A program made the translations under genes and the position numbers. The notes below the pieces were generated by a model. It did no database searches. It saw nothing but the letters and a program-made list of their open reading frames with translations, and was not told the origin of the DNA. A DNA stretch of 64,000 nucleotides from Hofstenia miamia (lineage: Eukaryota; Xenacoelomorpha; Acoela): NCBI GenBank assembly GCA_004352715.1, contig SCFE01000073.1, positions 1,309,626 through 1,373,625 on the forward strand. The letters run 5' to 3'. Below are positions 1 through 11,720 of the stretch, one piece after another (the stretch's first letter is position 1; each line of letters begins with the position of its first letter).

Positions 1-14
1 AATTTATAAATTAC

Positions 15-485
15 ATGTTAGACCCTTATGGTATTTCATTAAAATTTAAAACTTTTCGCAATTTATTAATGGTGAAGAATGATTCACAATATGAAATAGA
101 TTTGGCCCAAGCTGGAAATCTACTAGGCTTTTACAGAAAGATATATCAAGAAACAGTAACAACCACCAATTATGACAGTGATATTTTTGGTGGGAATCAT
201 ATTGTAATGATCCACACAGACATTGTGGAACCTTAGTATGTTGGTAGCACTCATTTGCCCGTGTTGGATAAATGTCCCCTATTGCTAACACATAAAGAAA
301 AAATGAATACCATCACCATCATACATCATGAAAAACAAAATCTCGTGTATAAACCCGTTTCAAAATCATATATCAATAGAATAACAATGAAATTTTGTAC
401 TGAGAAAGGCTATCTGGTGAGATTCAGTGGTATAGGGCGTATGTATATCACACTTGATATTCAAACAAAAACGGAAAAAAGCTAG
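15..485 (+). pseudogene. Polinton/Maverick-associated protein (F54H12.2-like), C-terminal part, one nonsense codon
   Basis: One reading frame of about 156 codons runs from the ATG at 15 to a TAG at 483-485, broken only by a TAG at 234-236. The visible pattern is an LLGF box, then HTDIVEP, then (after the stop) YVGSTHLPVL, then KPVSKSYI and a beta-strand-rich tail ending YITLDIQTK. This resembles the C-terminal region of the F54H12.2-like proteins often annotated in invertebrates and carried by Polinton/Maverick elements. In those proteins the VEP motif is normally followed by Gln, so the TAG sits where CAG or CAA is expected, a one-base change. The 5' part would lie left of the window. A structural (capsid-related) role is inferred, not shown. 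An old element copy or a sequencing error are both possible. The call rests on remembered motif patterns only. Confidence 0.45.
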
Positions 486-965
486 TGGCATTGGAAATAA
501 CACTTTTGCATTGATGAAATTTGTGAATAGTGCATAATAAATTGATTTTTTATTTCACTAGCAAAACATTAATTTGTACCACTTCAAATGCCTCATTATA
601 AAATACATTTGTGTTTTATCAACTTGACAGTGATTTCTTGTGTGAGGTAATAAAAACATTGTTAATTTTTAAACATATTTGCTTTTGCTTAATAAATACC
701 CCGCGCTTAAACTAGAGGGTTCACTTGATTGACGGGAAACATGTAGATTGACGCACAAGTAAAGGTTCTTGTAAAGCAGGTATCTGACAGATGTGGAGAA
801 GATGGGGTCTGCCACCCTGCGGGGTTGGGCGAATTTACTACATATTTGAATGAACCAATTAATAATGCACGCGACATAGCAGTTATTGATATTGGGTAAC
901 TGTCAAAATTTCTTAATCTTAAGACACAGTGGTGGGTTTTGAAGAAAAAAGATGGAACCAAAATT
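486..965. other. No gene recognised
   Basis: AT-rich at first, then a CpG-containing stretch (about 700-900). No coding region with a recognisable family. A short open frame on the minus strand (707-961) shows no recognisable motif. Confidence 0.5.
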
Positions 966-1886
966 NNNNNNNNNNNNNNNNNNNNNNNNNNNNNNNNNNN
1001 NNNNNNNNNNNNNNNNNNNNNNNNNNNNNNNNNNNNNNNNNNNNNNNNNNNNNNNNNNNNNNNNNNNNNNNNNNNNNNNNNNNNNNNNNNNNNNNNNNNN
1101 NNNNNNNNNNNNNNNNNNNNNNNNNNNNNNNNNNNNNNNNNNNNNNNNNNNNNNNNNNNNNNNNNNNNNNNNNNNNNNNNNNNNNNNNNNNNNNNNNNNN
1201 NNNNNNNNNNNNNNNNNNNNNNNNNNNNNNNNNNNNNNNNNNNNNNNNNNNNNNNNNNNNNNNNNNNNNNNNNNNNNNNNNNNNNNNNNNNNNNNNNNNN
1301 NNNNNNNNNNNNNNNNNNNNNNNNNNNNNNNNNNNNNNNNNNNNNNNNNNNNNNNNNNNNNNNNNNNNNNNNNNNNNNNNNNNNNNNNNNNNNNNNNNNN
1401 NNNNNNNNNNNNNNNNNNNNNNNNNNNNNNNNNNNNNNNNNNNNNNNNNNNNNNNNNNNNNNNNNNNNNNNNNNNNNNNNNNNNNNNNNNNNNNNNNNNN
1501 NNNNNNNNNNNNNNNNNNNNNNNNNNNNNNNNNNNNNNNNNNNNNNNNNNNNNNNNNNNNNNNNNNNNNNNNNNNNNNNNNNNNNNNNNNNNNNNNNNNN
1601 NNNNNNNNNNNNNNNNNNNNNNNNNNNNNNNNNNNNNNNNNNNNNNNNNNNNNNNNNNNNNNNNNNNNNNNNNNNNNNNNNNNNNNNNNNNNNNNNNNNN
1701 NNNNNNNNNNNNNNNNNNNNNNNNNNNNNNNNNNNNNNNNNNNNNNNNNNNNNNNNNNNNNNNNNNNNNNNNNNNNNNNNNNNNNNNNNNNNNNNNNNNN
1801 NNNNNNNNNNNNNNNNNNNNNNNNNNNNNNNNNNNNNNNNNNNNNNNNNNNNNNNNNNNNNNNNNNNNNNNNNNNNNNNNNNNNNN
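966..1886. other. Assembly gap (921 N)
   Basis: Unbroken run of N. Long open frames that appear to cross it are artefacts. Confidence 0.99.
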
Positions 1887-1891
1887 GAAAA

Positions 1892-2090
1892 GTCAATGAA
1901 TGTGTGTCAGTCTATAAACACGTACAAAAGTAAGCAATGTTGTGTAAGTCACCAAATGTGTACAACCTGAAAAAAATCATGCAATTCAATGAATGTGTAT
2001 CAGTCTATAAACATGTACAAAAGTGAGCAATGTGAAAAAGTTGATAAAGATGAATCAGTCACCAAATGTGTACTGCCTGAAAAAACATGG
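1892..2090. repeat. Two tandem copies of a ~95-bp unit
   Basis: The block beginning tcaatgaatgtgtgtcagtc at about 1892 recurs at about 1986 with few changes. Both copies share 'cagtctataaac', 'gtacaaaagt', 'agcaatg', 'gtcaccaaatgtgtac' and 'cctgaaaaaa'. The second copy carries a short insertion (gaaaaagttgataaagatga). The array abuts the N gap, so it may be longer. From 2091 to about 2560 nothing is recognised. Confidence 0.7.
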
Positions 2091-2561
2091 AAAGTCGGGG
2101 AAAGATGTGTGAAGAAAGGATAGCCATGTAAAAACTAATATATTAATATTGTATATTTAATGTGTGTACATGTATAAATTATATTAACATTTTGCATGTA
2201 TAATTTAGGTAGTGAATTTTGGTTTTATACATAACCCATGAAAAGTTTCTGACACTATTATTACATTAAACTGATTAAATTAGTTTGGTTACTTGGATAT
2301 GAAATGGAATTTTTTACTTTTTATATAAGATTTCTATTTGTTTTACCTATTACGAAACTTGTTTTGACATTACCATGTACTACACTTTATAACTATTTGG
2401 TTATTTCATTGCCAGTCTTTGCATGTTTATACAAAAAACATGGAAATTTTTTTTTTACAGATAGGAGAAAATATTCACTAGGGTGATATTTCAAAAGGAA
2501 ATTTTTGTAGTGTGATGTTATAAAACATGTAAGTGTATTGCAGGATATAAGTGTGTACATT

Positions 2562-2935
2562 AACATGAATGAAATTAGTCATATAAAACCAAAAAATGTA
2601 TGTAAACTAAATTGACCATAATATGAATCATACATAAGCAAACCCATTTATGTAATGTATGTAAACAATTGTAATGTGTATATTAACAAGTGAAATTAGT
2701 CATACCAAAAAATGTATGTAAACTAAATCGNGAATGAAATTAGTCATATAAAACCAAAAAATGTATGTAAACTAAATTGACCATAATATGAATCATACAT
2801 AAGCAAACCCATTTATGTAATGTATGCAAACAATTGTAATGTGTATATTAACAAAGTGAAATTAGCCATACCAAAAAATGTATGTAAACTAAATCGGCCA
2901 TAATATGTAAATGAATCACCATAAAATCAATTAAA
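2562..2935. repeat. Tandem repeat with an unresolved contig join at the N at 2731
   Basis: The motif 'aaaaaatgtatgtaaact' followed by 'aaatt' or 'aaatc' recurs about every 110-130 bases. The sequence left of the single N at 2731 (from about 2562) and right of it (from 2732) are near-identical over about 165 bases. This is what overlapping contigs that were not merged would look like. At least part of the repeat number is therefore uncertain. Confidence 0.65.
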
Positions 2936-3214
2936 AAACCTAATTAGCAATAAGTGTCACATATACATTACCCCGACCTGTCAAAAAGCACTTTGCAAGT
3001 TATCACAACCTGTCAGAAATCCATTAGTCAAGTATGTAACGTCATTGAAAACCTATTAGTGAACTGTCAATCAAATGGTGAGTCACTAAAAACACTCCTC
3101 CAATATTGATGAATCAGCAGAGGTCAAAATGTCAGTTTGTGGAACCTCGTATGCCTTATGTATAATACTCATGCTGCCAGAACAACAATGGAGAAGTGTA
3201 TAATTTATGGAACT

Positions 3215-4288
3215 AAAAGCATGCTTTCAATTCATTTTATAAATGCTTTCAACACTCTGAATTGAAGTTCTATCCTTGAAGCATTTAGTTGGGCTCCATT
3301 CATTTGTACAGCAGTCATATGTGCATCACTGTAATCTGCTATATGATGGGAAAATTATTAGTAGTGAATCTGGGTTGCAACAAGGCGATCCTCTGGGTCC
3401 ATTGCTTTTTGCAATTACCCTTCACCCACTTATAAAGCTGATTAGCTTATAATTTTCTGAACTTGAACTCAATAGTTGGAACTTAGATTATGGACTATGT
3501 TGTGGTTGGGAATACTATCTATCTATAGGCCTTACAATAATTCAAGAATATGATTCTTCTTAGGTCAACTTGAGGAAGTGTAAATTGTAGAGTGTCACAG
3601 AATTTACAAGAATAGACTCATATATTCCCAGGGCACCTATTGGTTTTAAACTACTTGGTGTTCCAGTTGGTGATATATGCAACTGCTTCTCAGGAAATGG
3701 TTTAAAAAAGCTCAGGCATGACTAGATAGTCTGTGAGCTCAGAGATTCTCAACTTGCTAGGGGTATTCTTAAAGTGTGTTTTAGTACTCCAAAGCTTAAC
3801 TATGCTCTGAGATCTATTCCTCCCTCTGCTAATAGTGAGGTTATTCTAAGTGAATTTGATGATGCTACTTCATGCATCATTGGGTCACCACTTCCTGACT
3901 TTGCATGGAATCAAGCATCTTACCTTATCAAAATGGGATGCTTGGGCATATGTTGTGCTTGTGACCAGCATCTTTGTGCTTATTTGGGTTCTGTCTTTAA
4001 AGCTCAAGATTTGGTTGAGCATCTCACCAATGCAGATATTATCAATTCTGTGAATTTCAGTAATTATCTCTCTCATTTCTTTTCCATAACTGGAAAGGAC
4101 TGCACCCAGAAAGCTTTTCAATGCAATATTGACAAAGTTTGTTATGACAAATTTTATAGTCAAGCAGTTGAAGTTTGTGACCAAGCTAGATTGCACTCTC
4201 TTACTGTTGAGGCTTCTGGGACATGGTTAACTACTATTCCTCTTAAAGCATTTGGTCTCAATCTTCTTCCCTGCTAATATCAGGCAGT
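3215..4288 (+). pseudogene. LINE reverse transcriptase remnant (RT palm and thumb), restriction-like-endonuclease type
   Basis: Degenerate reverse transcriptase of a non-LTR retrotransposon. RT motif A is seen as FINAFNTLN near 3230-3262, where the catalytic Asp of the usual 'DF.NAFN' is His. Motif B is SGLQQGDPLGPLLFAITLHP at about 3366-3435. Motif C, normally YLDDG, reads NLDYG near 3480-3500. An open stretch at 3774-4277 gives the downstream thumb and linker (CFSTPKLNYALRSIPP, then WNQAS). Stops and frameshifts separate the blocks, so it is not functional. The C-terminal part continues at 5292 once the assembly duplication is removed. The 5' end is truncated. Clade assignment (an RLE-bearing group rather than an APE group) rests on the C-terminal part and is moderate. 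Confidence 0.7.
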
Positions 4289-4289
4289 N

Positions 4290-5291
4290 TAATGTGTATA
4301 TTAACAAGTGAAATTAGTCATACCAAAAAATGTATGTAAACTAAATCGGCCATAATATGTAAATGAATCACCATAAAATCAATTAAAAAACCTAATTAGC
4401 AATAAGTGTCACATATACATTACCCCGACCTGTCAAAAAGCACTTTGCAAGTTATCNTTTCTGAACTTGAACTCAATAGTTGGAACTTAGATTATGGACT
4501 ATGTTGTGGTTGGGAATACTATCTATCTATAGGCCTTACAATAATTCAAGAATATGATTCTTCTTAGGTCAACTTGAGGAAGTGTAAATTGTAGAGTGCC
4601 ACAGAATTTACAAGAATAGACTCATATATTCCCAGGGCACCTATTGGTTTTAAACTACTTGGTGTTCCAGTTGGTGATATATGCAACTGCTTCTCAGGAA
4701 ATGGTTTAAAAAAGCTCAGGCATGACTAGATAGTCTGTGAGCTCAGAGATTCTCAACTTGCTAGGGGTATTCTTAAAGTGTGTTTTAGTACTCCAAAGCT
4801 TAACTATGCTCTGAGATCTATTCCTCCCTCTGCTAATAGTGAGGTTATTCTAAGTGAATTTGATGATGCTACTTCATGCATCATTGGGTCACCACTTCCT
4901 GACTTTGCATGGAATCAAGCATCTTACCTTATCAAAATGGGATGCTTGGGCATATGTTGTGCTTGTGACCAGCATCTTTGTGCTTATTTGGGTTCTGTCT
5001 TTAAAGCTCAAGATTTGGTTGAGCATCTCACCAATGCAGATATTATCAATTCTGTGAATTTCAATAATTATCTCTCTCATTTCTTTTCCATAACTGGAAA
5101 GGACTGCACCCAGAAAGCTTTTCAATGCAATATTGACAAAGTTTGTTATGACAAATTTTATAGTCAAGCAGTTGAAGTTTGTGACCAAGCTAGATTGCAC
5201 TCTCTTACTGTTGAGGCTTCTGGGACATGGTTAACTACTATTCCTCTTAAAGCATTTGGTCTCAATCTTCTTCCCTGCTAATATCAGGCAG
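4290..5291. other. Assembly duplication bounded by single Ns (4289, 4457)
   Basis: Bases 4290-4456 repeat about 2837-3004, and 4458-5291 repeat about 3454-4288 with only a few differences (for example one Ser/Asn change in the encoded LINE thumb). The junctions are single Ns. This is best explained by failure to merge overlapping contigs or alleles, not by tandem duplication of a LINE. The 167-codon open frame at 4778-5281 is the same LINE segment as 3774-4277. Confidence 0.8.
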
Positions 5292-5870
5292 TAGGTCATT
5301 ATCATTTAGGTCTCCTGCTCTATTCAGAATCTAGAAAATGCTCCTCTTGTCTGAATGGGACATTGGAAATTTATGGAGACCTTGTTCTTATTTGCAGCAG
5401 CAATGGCGACAAAATTGTTCGGCATGATTGTCTTTGTGATATTGTATACATAATGGTGGCTTCTGCCTCCCTATCTTGTGTCAAAGAGCAATGTGATTTA
5501 ATTAATAAGACTCAGTCTAAACCTGGAGATGTTTTCATTCCTGTTTAGTCTGCAGATATACCAGCTGCACTAGACTTGACTGTCATCTCAATGTTGCAAA
5601 TTTCAACCATTTCAAATGTGGCATCCAATGCACACTGGTCTCTAGGAGTAGCTGAAGATCTCAAGTAATGTAAATGCTAATAATTGTGAATCTGAAGGTT
5701 ATATATTTGTGCTCTTGGCCTTAGAAACACTAGGGCGCTTCTCAGCTACCTCAATTAGGACTTTTCAGAAGCTGGCCCTCCTTGCTGAATCATGGAAAAT
5801 TCATAATAGAGATATGACTACTGCTCCCTTTAGATTTTTACAGTCTCTCTCAATTGTGATAATATAAGGC
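5292..5870 (+). pseudogene. LINE C-terminus with restriction-like endonuclease signature
   Basis: Continuation of the LINE at 3215. Visible in order: a Cys pair region (CSSCLNG), the RHDCLCDIV segment (the 'RHN/RHD' landmark), then SKPGDVFIPV followed by a TAG where Trp is expected, then SADIPAALDLTVIS. The order Cys knuckle, RHN/D, P-x-D-V, A-x-D-V/L-T-V is that of RLE-type LINE C-termini. Nonsense codons make it a fossil. From about 5870 to 6079 only AT-rich sequence is seen. A second, opposite-strand relic with the same landmarks lies at 44.8-45.6 kb. Confidence 0.6.
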
Positions 5871-6079
5871 AATGCTAATAAGATCTCTAGATCCTCATCA
5901 CTAGATTGAAATAAGAAATGCTGTAAATCATATTAGGTTAATTGTGTGAATTTGTTGATAATTTTTCTTAGTCATTTTAATTTTGATTTATACAATTATC
6001 CCAAAAATTTGTTGTATGCAGGGTGTTAAATGCGTTTTGTAAATTTATTGATTTTTTAATTATTGTAATATTTTTAATA

Positions 6080-7409
6080 CAGTGTGTGTCAAAAGTAACT
6101 TGACTTTTAAACTAACTAAAAAAATTCAACCAATCACAGAAAAGATGATGAAATATTTCGTCATTTTATAATAGGAATTTATTTTATGCATAACTATTTT
6201 GTAATTTTTACAGTGCTTTTTAAATTATGACATGGATTTAGACACTAGATTTTTTTGTTAAACATTAAAACTATATTACAAAAATGGAGACAGTGCAACA
6301 GTGGCATTACATGCATACAAAACAACACACCACCTTCAAAAAGACATTTTCAATTACAGCTGTCACTAACATAATAAGAAAATTTGAAAAGACAAAATCC
6401 TTGCACAATGCTGCTAAATCAGGGAGACCATTGCTCCAAAAAGACTGGAAACCAATGGTAATGAGTACGCTGAGAACTCTGCAAGATGCAAATGTGCATG
6501 GCCATACAAGTTCTTCTTCTATTGCTGCAGCTGCTACAATTCCAAAGAAATGTGTTTGTTGAATTCTTAAATCATGTGGTATGTGGACATACAAAATTGT
6601 CTTGCATTAAACTATCACTGAATCAGACTATCATCATCATTTCGAATTTTAACAATTGATTTTAGCTAATGTTAATTTGCTTAATAATGTGCTTTGGTCA
6701 GATTAGGCCTATTTTTCTATGGATGAAATGGCCAACTGTCATAGTTGTAATGCATGGGCGTCTGAGAACCCTCAGCAAAAAATAACAGAAGACATGCACC
6801 CTGAAAAATTATGTGTGTGGATGGCATTCAGTGCAAATTATGTGCTAAAGCCATTTTTCTTTCCGGGTACAGTAAATCAGTATAATTACACCAGCTTGCT
6901 TCATGACCATATGTTTCCACAACCAAGACAGAAATGAAAAATTGAGTCTGTTATTTTTCAGAATGACAGTGCTCCACCACACTACTCTTAACAAGCCATG
7001 GATTTCATCAGCACTCAGTTGCCAGCTGAGCATGTTATTGGCAGAGGTTTTGGTCATGCATGGCCTCCTAGATCACCTGACCTGAGTCTACTTGAATTTT
7101 ATTTGTGGTCTACTCTAAAGTCACGGGTATATCATACATACATTTCAACTGACCTGGATGATTTAAAAAGGAGGATCATGCAAGAAGTTGATTCACTTAA
7201 CATTGATGAATTACATCCAGCTCTTCAGAATATGATGACAAGATGTGAACTTACTATTGAGAATAATGGAGGACTATTTGAACATTTGTTTTAATATATC
7301 TGTAATTCTTCTTATTAGAATTTGTTTATTTACATATACTATTGTTTGGTTTCATATAAATAAGAAGTTATTGTAATTTGAGAAGTCAAGCTATTTTTGA
7401 TACACCCTA
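6080..7409 (+). mobile_element. Degenerate mariner-type (DD37D) transposon, copy 1
   Basis: The element begins cagtgtgtgtcaaaagtaac (6080) and ends gatacaccct plus one mutated base (7409), flanked by TA at 6078-6079 and 7410-7411. The ends match those of the copy at 37568-38894 over about 40 bases. The broken transposase lies on the plus strand. A helix-turn-helix part is at 6284-6562 (ITAVTNIIRKFEKT, SGRP) and a catalytic-core part at 6719-7294 (FQNDSAPPH, then PPRSPDLS.LEF.LWS). Multiple frameshifts and stops show it is dead. Internal deletion is minor, since both copies are about 1.33 kb. Confidence 0.85.
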
Positions 7410-7934
7410 TATATTCATTTTGTAAATTCTAAAATGAAATCAATGTTGGCTAACTTTTAGTATTAAGTCATTATAGATACTGTAATGTTTTATTCTAAAG
7501 CATATTGCTCTGGCAGGTGTTGTTGAAAAGATTAACAAGTTTTCTTTAAAAATTTTAATTTTTTTTAAAAATATTTAAATTCTTTCCATACCTAGTGCTC
7601 ATGTATTTCAAAAGTTTTGAGCCAATGGAGGCAACAAATAACTTTGACTTTTTCTTGATATGTGCAAAGATATTACAAACCTATTGAGGTGAGCCTTGCA
7701 CAAAGTCACACAAATTCAGAGGTTGTAGGACAAAACAAGAATCTAAAATCACAAGAAAGAAATATTCTCAAAATATCCACTGTAAAAGAAAATAAGAAAG
7801 GTGCATAACTTTCCAATACTGTAAGCACTGAGAGTTGGGGTATCACAGGTATAACATATGGATTGCTTTATGTCTTAATTACAATAATATACTAGATTGA
7901 ATGATATCAAAATTCATCATTCATAGAAATTGGA
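7410..7934. other. No gene recognised
   Basis: AT-rich, nearly CpG-free sequence with no coding signature. Its last 62 bases (7873-7934) recur at 8346-8407. Confidence 0.5.
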
Positions 7935-7935
7935 N

Positions 7936-8237
7936 GTACACATTGGTTGTTGATTATACGAGATGACAATGGCGACTTAATTTTCAAAGATTCTCTTGCT
8001 CGTCCCTTAAAACATTATCTTGACATTGAACGCTATTGTCACACTGTCTATCCAGGATTTCGCATTTATGAGGGTGATAGAAAAACAAGATTACAAGGAA
8101 TATCTCTGATATGTGGTGCTTACTGTATATTTCGTGCATTTTTATTTTTTAATAAAATACCAGAAGTGTTTGTGTTTACTAATTTACCATTTATTAATGA
8201 TTTTTTGTGTGATAATGGTCTTAATAAAATTACCTAA
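7936..8237 (+). pseudogene. Adenain-like cysteine protease fragment (Polinton/Maverick type)
   Basis: An open frame without a natural start, cut at its 5' end by the N at 7935. It begins THWLLIIRDDNGD, giving the His-Trp of the catalytic His motif. It continues with KDSLARPLKHYLD and ends with LQGISLICGAYCIFRAFLFF, giving the Gln-x(n)-Ser-x-x-Cys-Gly-x-Tyr-Cys motif of adenovirus-type (C5) proteases, with the nucleophile in CGAYC. The stop is at 8235-8237 and 'aataaa' follows within 40 bases. In Polintons this protease matures capsid proteins. The 409-base piece between Ns (7936-8344) contains many CpGs while both flanks have almost none, and the flanks overlap each other, so its placement here is doubtful. 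Confidence 0.6.
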
Positions 8238-8345
8238 AACTTGTATTTGATAAAAATGCATGTACAATTAAATAAAATACATAAACATTACATTACAAGT
8301 TCACTCGTATGATAACAAACACATAGACGGGTGGTAATGGTTATN

Positions 8346-9480
8346 TCTTAATTACAATAATATACTAGATTGAATGATATCAAAATTCATCATTCATAGA
8401 AATTGGAAACTTCTTTAAAATTCCTATCTTTATAGTTAATTATTTTGTTCATTAGCATTAGGTACACCCAATATTGCCTTAGCTAGGGAGTTCTTCTTGA
8501 ATTCTCAAGGTTGACTATATATTTTCTTTTCAATACTGCAATAGTTTGAGATGATGTAAATATTTGTTATAGGGAAGTTCAACAATGCTGATTTTGCAAT
8601 CCCCAATTTTTTAGTTAAATTAAATGTTTCCCACATACTATTAGCACTGTCATCATAATGAACTCTTTTTAAGACATTAATTTTTATAATCTGGATCATG
8701 TGGTAATAAAAATTTTGGAAGATAACAATTGTAATTTTGGAAAAACCTTTTAAATGTTTCCTTGTGGTGATTTGCAATGCAATGTATGCTTCTACACACT
8801 GCATGACAACAATAAACTAATTGTGTTGTTATCAACATAGTTTTTGTTTCAAAAATTACTCACAGTATGTAGAACCTGAACCTGAACCAAAGTATTATTT
8901 GTTTAGCAAAATTTAAACCAGCTTTTAAATTATTTACCATTACTGGATATTTATTTTGATGATTACTGAATGTTGACAATTTCTTAAAACAACATGGCCT
9001 ATTTTTTTGTCTTAAATTTCTCTTGCCAGGGCCATCACTTAAGTAGGCCTTGCACAGGTTCAAAGTTTTGATTGATTCCTGATACAGAGTCAAACCAGTG
9101 TTAAACACTTGCAAAACAGATAGAAAAAATTAATCAAAAAATGCAAAACCCCCATTATGGAATGACAATCAAGCTCTGTCACCAGGGCTAATATGAAATC
9201 CAGATTTAAGAAACAGTATGCAGATAATATGAATAATCAAATTATGATATATTTGTATATGGGAATAAATTCAAAATGGATATCTATTCCACTGATAATA
9301 TGTAACATTAATAATGGAATAAAACATGTTCCAATATCATACAAAAAAATAGGATAGTAATCCTAAAGTGTGATCAAATAACAATTAATTTTTTACTGAT
9401 AATAACCCAAACAGTCAATCAAATCACATCAATCATGACAAATGCACAAGAGGGGCACATGACAGAACTCCAAAATCACA
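8346..9480. other. No gene recognised; first 62 bases are contig overlap
   Basis: 8346-8407 is identical to 7873-7934, showing that the contigs on either side overlap. The rest is AT-rich with no recognisable coding signature on either strand; the open frames on the minus strand at 8505-9114 match no family known to me. Confidence 0.55.
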
Positions 9481-10284
9481 CATGAAGAATACACCTACCT
9501 TCAAATGGATCAGTATTAAAAGCTTTAATGAATCCTAAAAAAATAGAAATGTAATCCTTTTGGTGAAATCAATGTAGGTAAAGCAGTTAAAGAAGAACAC
9601 AAAATTGTTACTACCAGTGAAGAGCCCATATGTCAGCAAATGAAAAGAGTATCAGAACAATTAAGACAAGAGTATTTAAAAGCCATGCAGGAACTATCCA
9701 ACAACATAATATGTATATATGCATTACTGTATTTGTCAGACAAGGCAAAAAGTTTTGACTATGCATAGACTAGAAAATTGAATGGAATAACAAAGAAAGA
9801 CATATACCTATGCTCAAGAATGAAATATTTTTTGCATGACATATTTTACTACAATAGATTTATGGAAAGCATATTTTTAAGTGCCAATGAGCCAAACAGT
9901 ATGGAAAAGACCACACTCATAACACTAAATGGTTCATATGAATGGCTATACATGCTTTTTCATTTGTGAAATGCACCAGCAACCATTAAAAGATACTTTA
10001 TGAAAGTGTTAAGAGGTGAAAAAGTAACAATTGAGAATGGAGTCACACTATATATTGATGTTAACTTAATCATTATCACAATAATAGATGAATATCTTGA
10101 GAAACAACAAAACTACAAATTTTACAGTAAGCAGGTCTTCATGTTGTGGAGAAAAATGGTAGATTATGTGGAAAAACTAGAATTTTTAGGCAGACACATC
10201 TCAGATGGTCAAACAACCCTGAAAAATGATGCCAAAGATGTGATAGACAGAATTAAATATTCTAAAAGGAACTATCATGCATAA
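9480..10284 (+). pseudogene. Ty3/gypsy-type reverse transcriptase, very degenerate (element 2)
   Basis: Conceptual translation parallels the RT of the better preserved element at 17-27 kb. NVGKAVKEEHKI (about 9570-9610) matches SVGKAVGEQHAI of that element. Then come the NAPATIKRYFMKVL block (9968-10010), the catalytic region reading LYIDVNLI instead of Y-x-DD, and VEKLEFLGRHIS (about 10165-10205), the usual 'FLGH/R.IS' landmark. Several stops and shifts separate the pieces, and the region is A-rich and nearly CpG-free. No gag is recognised upstream, so the element is 5' truncated or too decayed to see. Confidence 0.65.
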
Positions 10285-11720
10285 TGGATTATTTAATTAC
10301 TACTCTGATTTCATCCCAAACATGACTGAGAAAACTGCCAATATGTTGAAAATCATGAAAAATAGAACCAATTCAAATGGAATTAGCAACACCAAGAAGA
10401 ACTAGAATTAATGAAATCTAAATTACAGAAGAGGCCTACATTAAACCATGTAACTGTGCTAATTGCAACTAACACTTTATTCTTGATTGTGATTCAAGCA
10501 CAGTTGCTATAGGAGCTTGTTTAAGCTAGGTAGCAAATGACAAGGAAAGCTTATTTCAATGCTTTAGCAGAAAACTAAGGAGCTCCAAAGAAAATTAAAG
10601 ATCTTCAAAGCTAGAAACATTATCTCTAATAAGAGCATGAAAAAATTTCACATTATGCACCAACAATAACAAACTAAGTTAGCTAATGAGATTCCCAGTA
10701 GATAGATCTATGACAGTGGTGAGATGGATTGAATCACTTAGTGAATTCCAAATCAAAATAGAACATCAAACAGTCAAATTACATGCCAATGCTGACATGA
10801 TGACAGAGATTATGAAAACCTACACAGTGAGATAACTGAATTTATATTTATTCCCCACACTCAATAAGTTGAATTACCAGATATAAACATTGATAAGAAC
10901 AGCAAAGCTACAATACCTCTCATCATTAAAAAAGACATTACTGAACAAGAAATTGTGTAAAAAACAATTTGACAATTAGAAATGTTATTAGAAGAGTAAA
11001 GGATACAGTTATTTGAATAGATAAATACCTAAATATATATTTTAAGTAATACCAATTCCAAAATTAATGAGAATAACTTACTTTATGTTGACAGGAAATT
11101 TAAGAGAACAGTAGTACTTTAATACCTTAACTGTGATCTATTCCAGAAACCCCATGAGAAAGGCCACATCTGAATATCAGCAGACTGAACATATATTCAA
11201 TACACAATATATGTGCACAGTAGTAAGGAAAAAATAGAAGATCTTATCAATAAATGCAAAAAGTGCTTAATATACAACACACAACATTTTCCACAGCAAC
11301 AAGCAACATTGGAAAAAATATGATCCAATGCAGCAAATAGAACAATACATGTAAACAACAAAAACTAGCTAAAGATGCAGCCAGTTATCAATACTTACCA
11401 TTCATTGTTGATAATTTTACTAAGTAAAGCAGAATGGAACCTCTGAAAAGAATCACTGCTAAAGAAGTAACAGATACATTAGTCAAAATATGGTTTTTAC
11501 AAAAGGGAGTGCCTGTGAATATCAAAACAGACAGAGGTCCACAATTTTAATTAAAGTTATTCAAAAAATTATTAAAAGTTAGTGAAACAATTCAAGATAC
11601 CACAAGAGTGCACCACCCTCAAGCCAATTAAGCTGTGGAAAACCTAAACCAAACTCTAATTACACTTATTTGAGTTATGGAAGTTGGTATACAAAATTAG
11701 AAATAAGTCATTTAAATAAT
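10285..11720 (+). pseudogene. Gypsy element 2: RNase H and integrase remains
   Basis: RNase H is visible as FILDCDSSTVAIGACLS at 10475-10525 (the 'D.S....G..L.Q' start of retroviral-type RNase H). Integrase is visible as FIVDNFTK near 11400, KTDRGPQF near 11521 and HHPQAN followed, after a stop, by AVENLNQTL at about 11610-11650. The catalytic Asp of DRGPQF and the Glu of VENLN remain, unlike in element 1, but stop codons interrupt the reading frame repeatedly. From 11720 to about 13200 the sequence is probably the same element but too decayed to read. Confidence 0.6.

Noticed and set aside
919-1970. Long open frames across 966-1886
   Set aside because: They consist almost wholly of N. The same holds for long frames over 28865-29864, 31620-32619, 57689-58067 and 61113-61345.
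3885-4196. Minus-strand 103-codon frame (and its twin at 4889-5200)
   Set aside because: Antisense shadow of the LINE thumb region, which has clear RT context on the plus strand.
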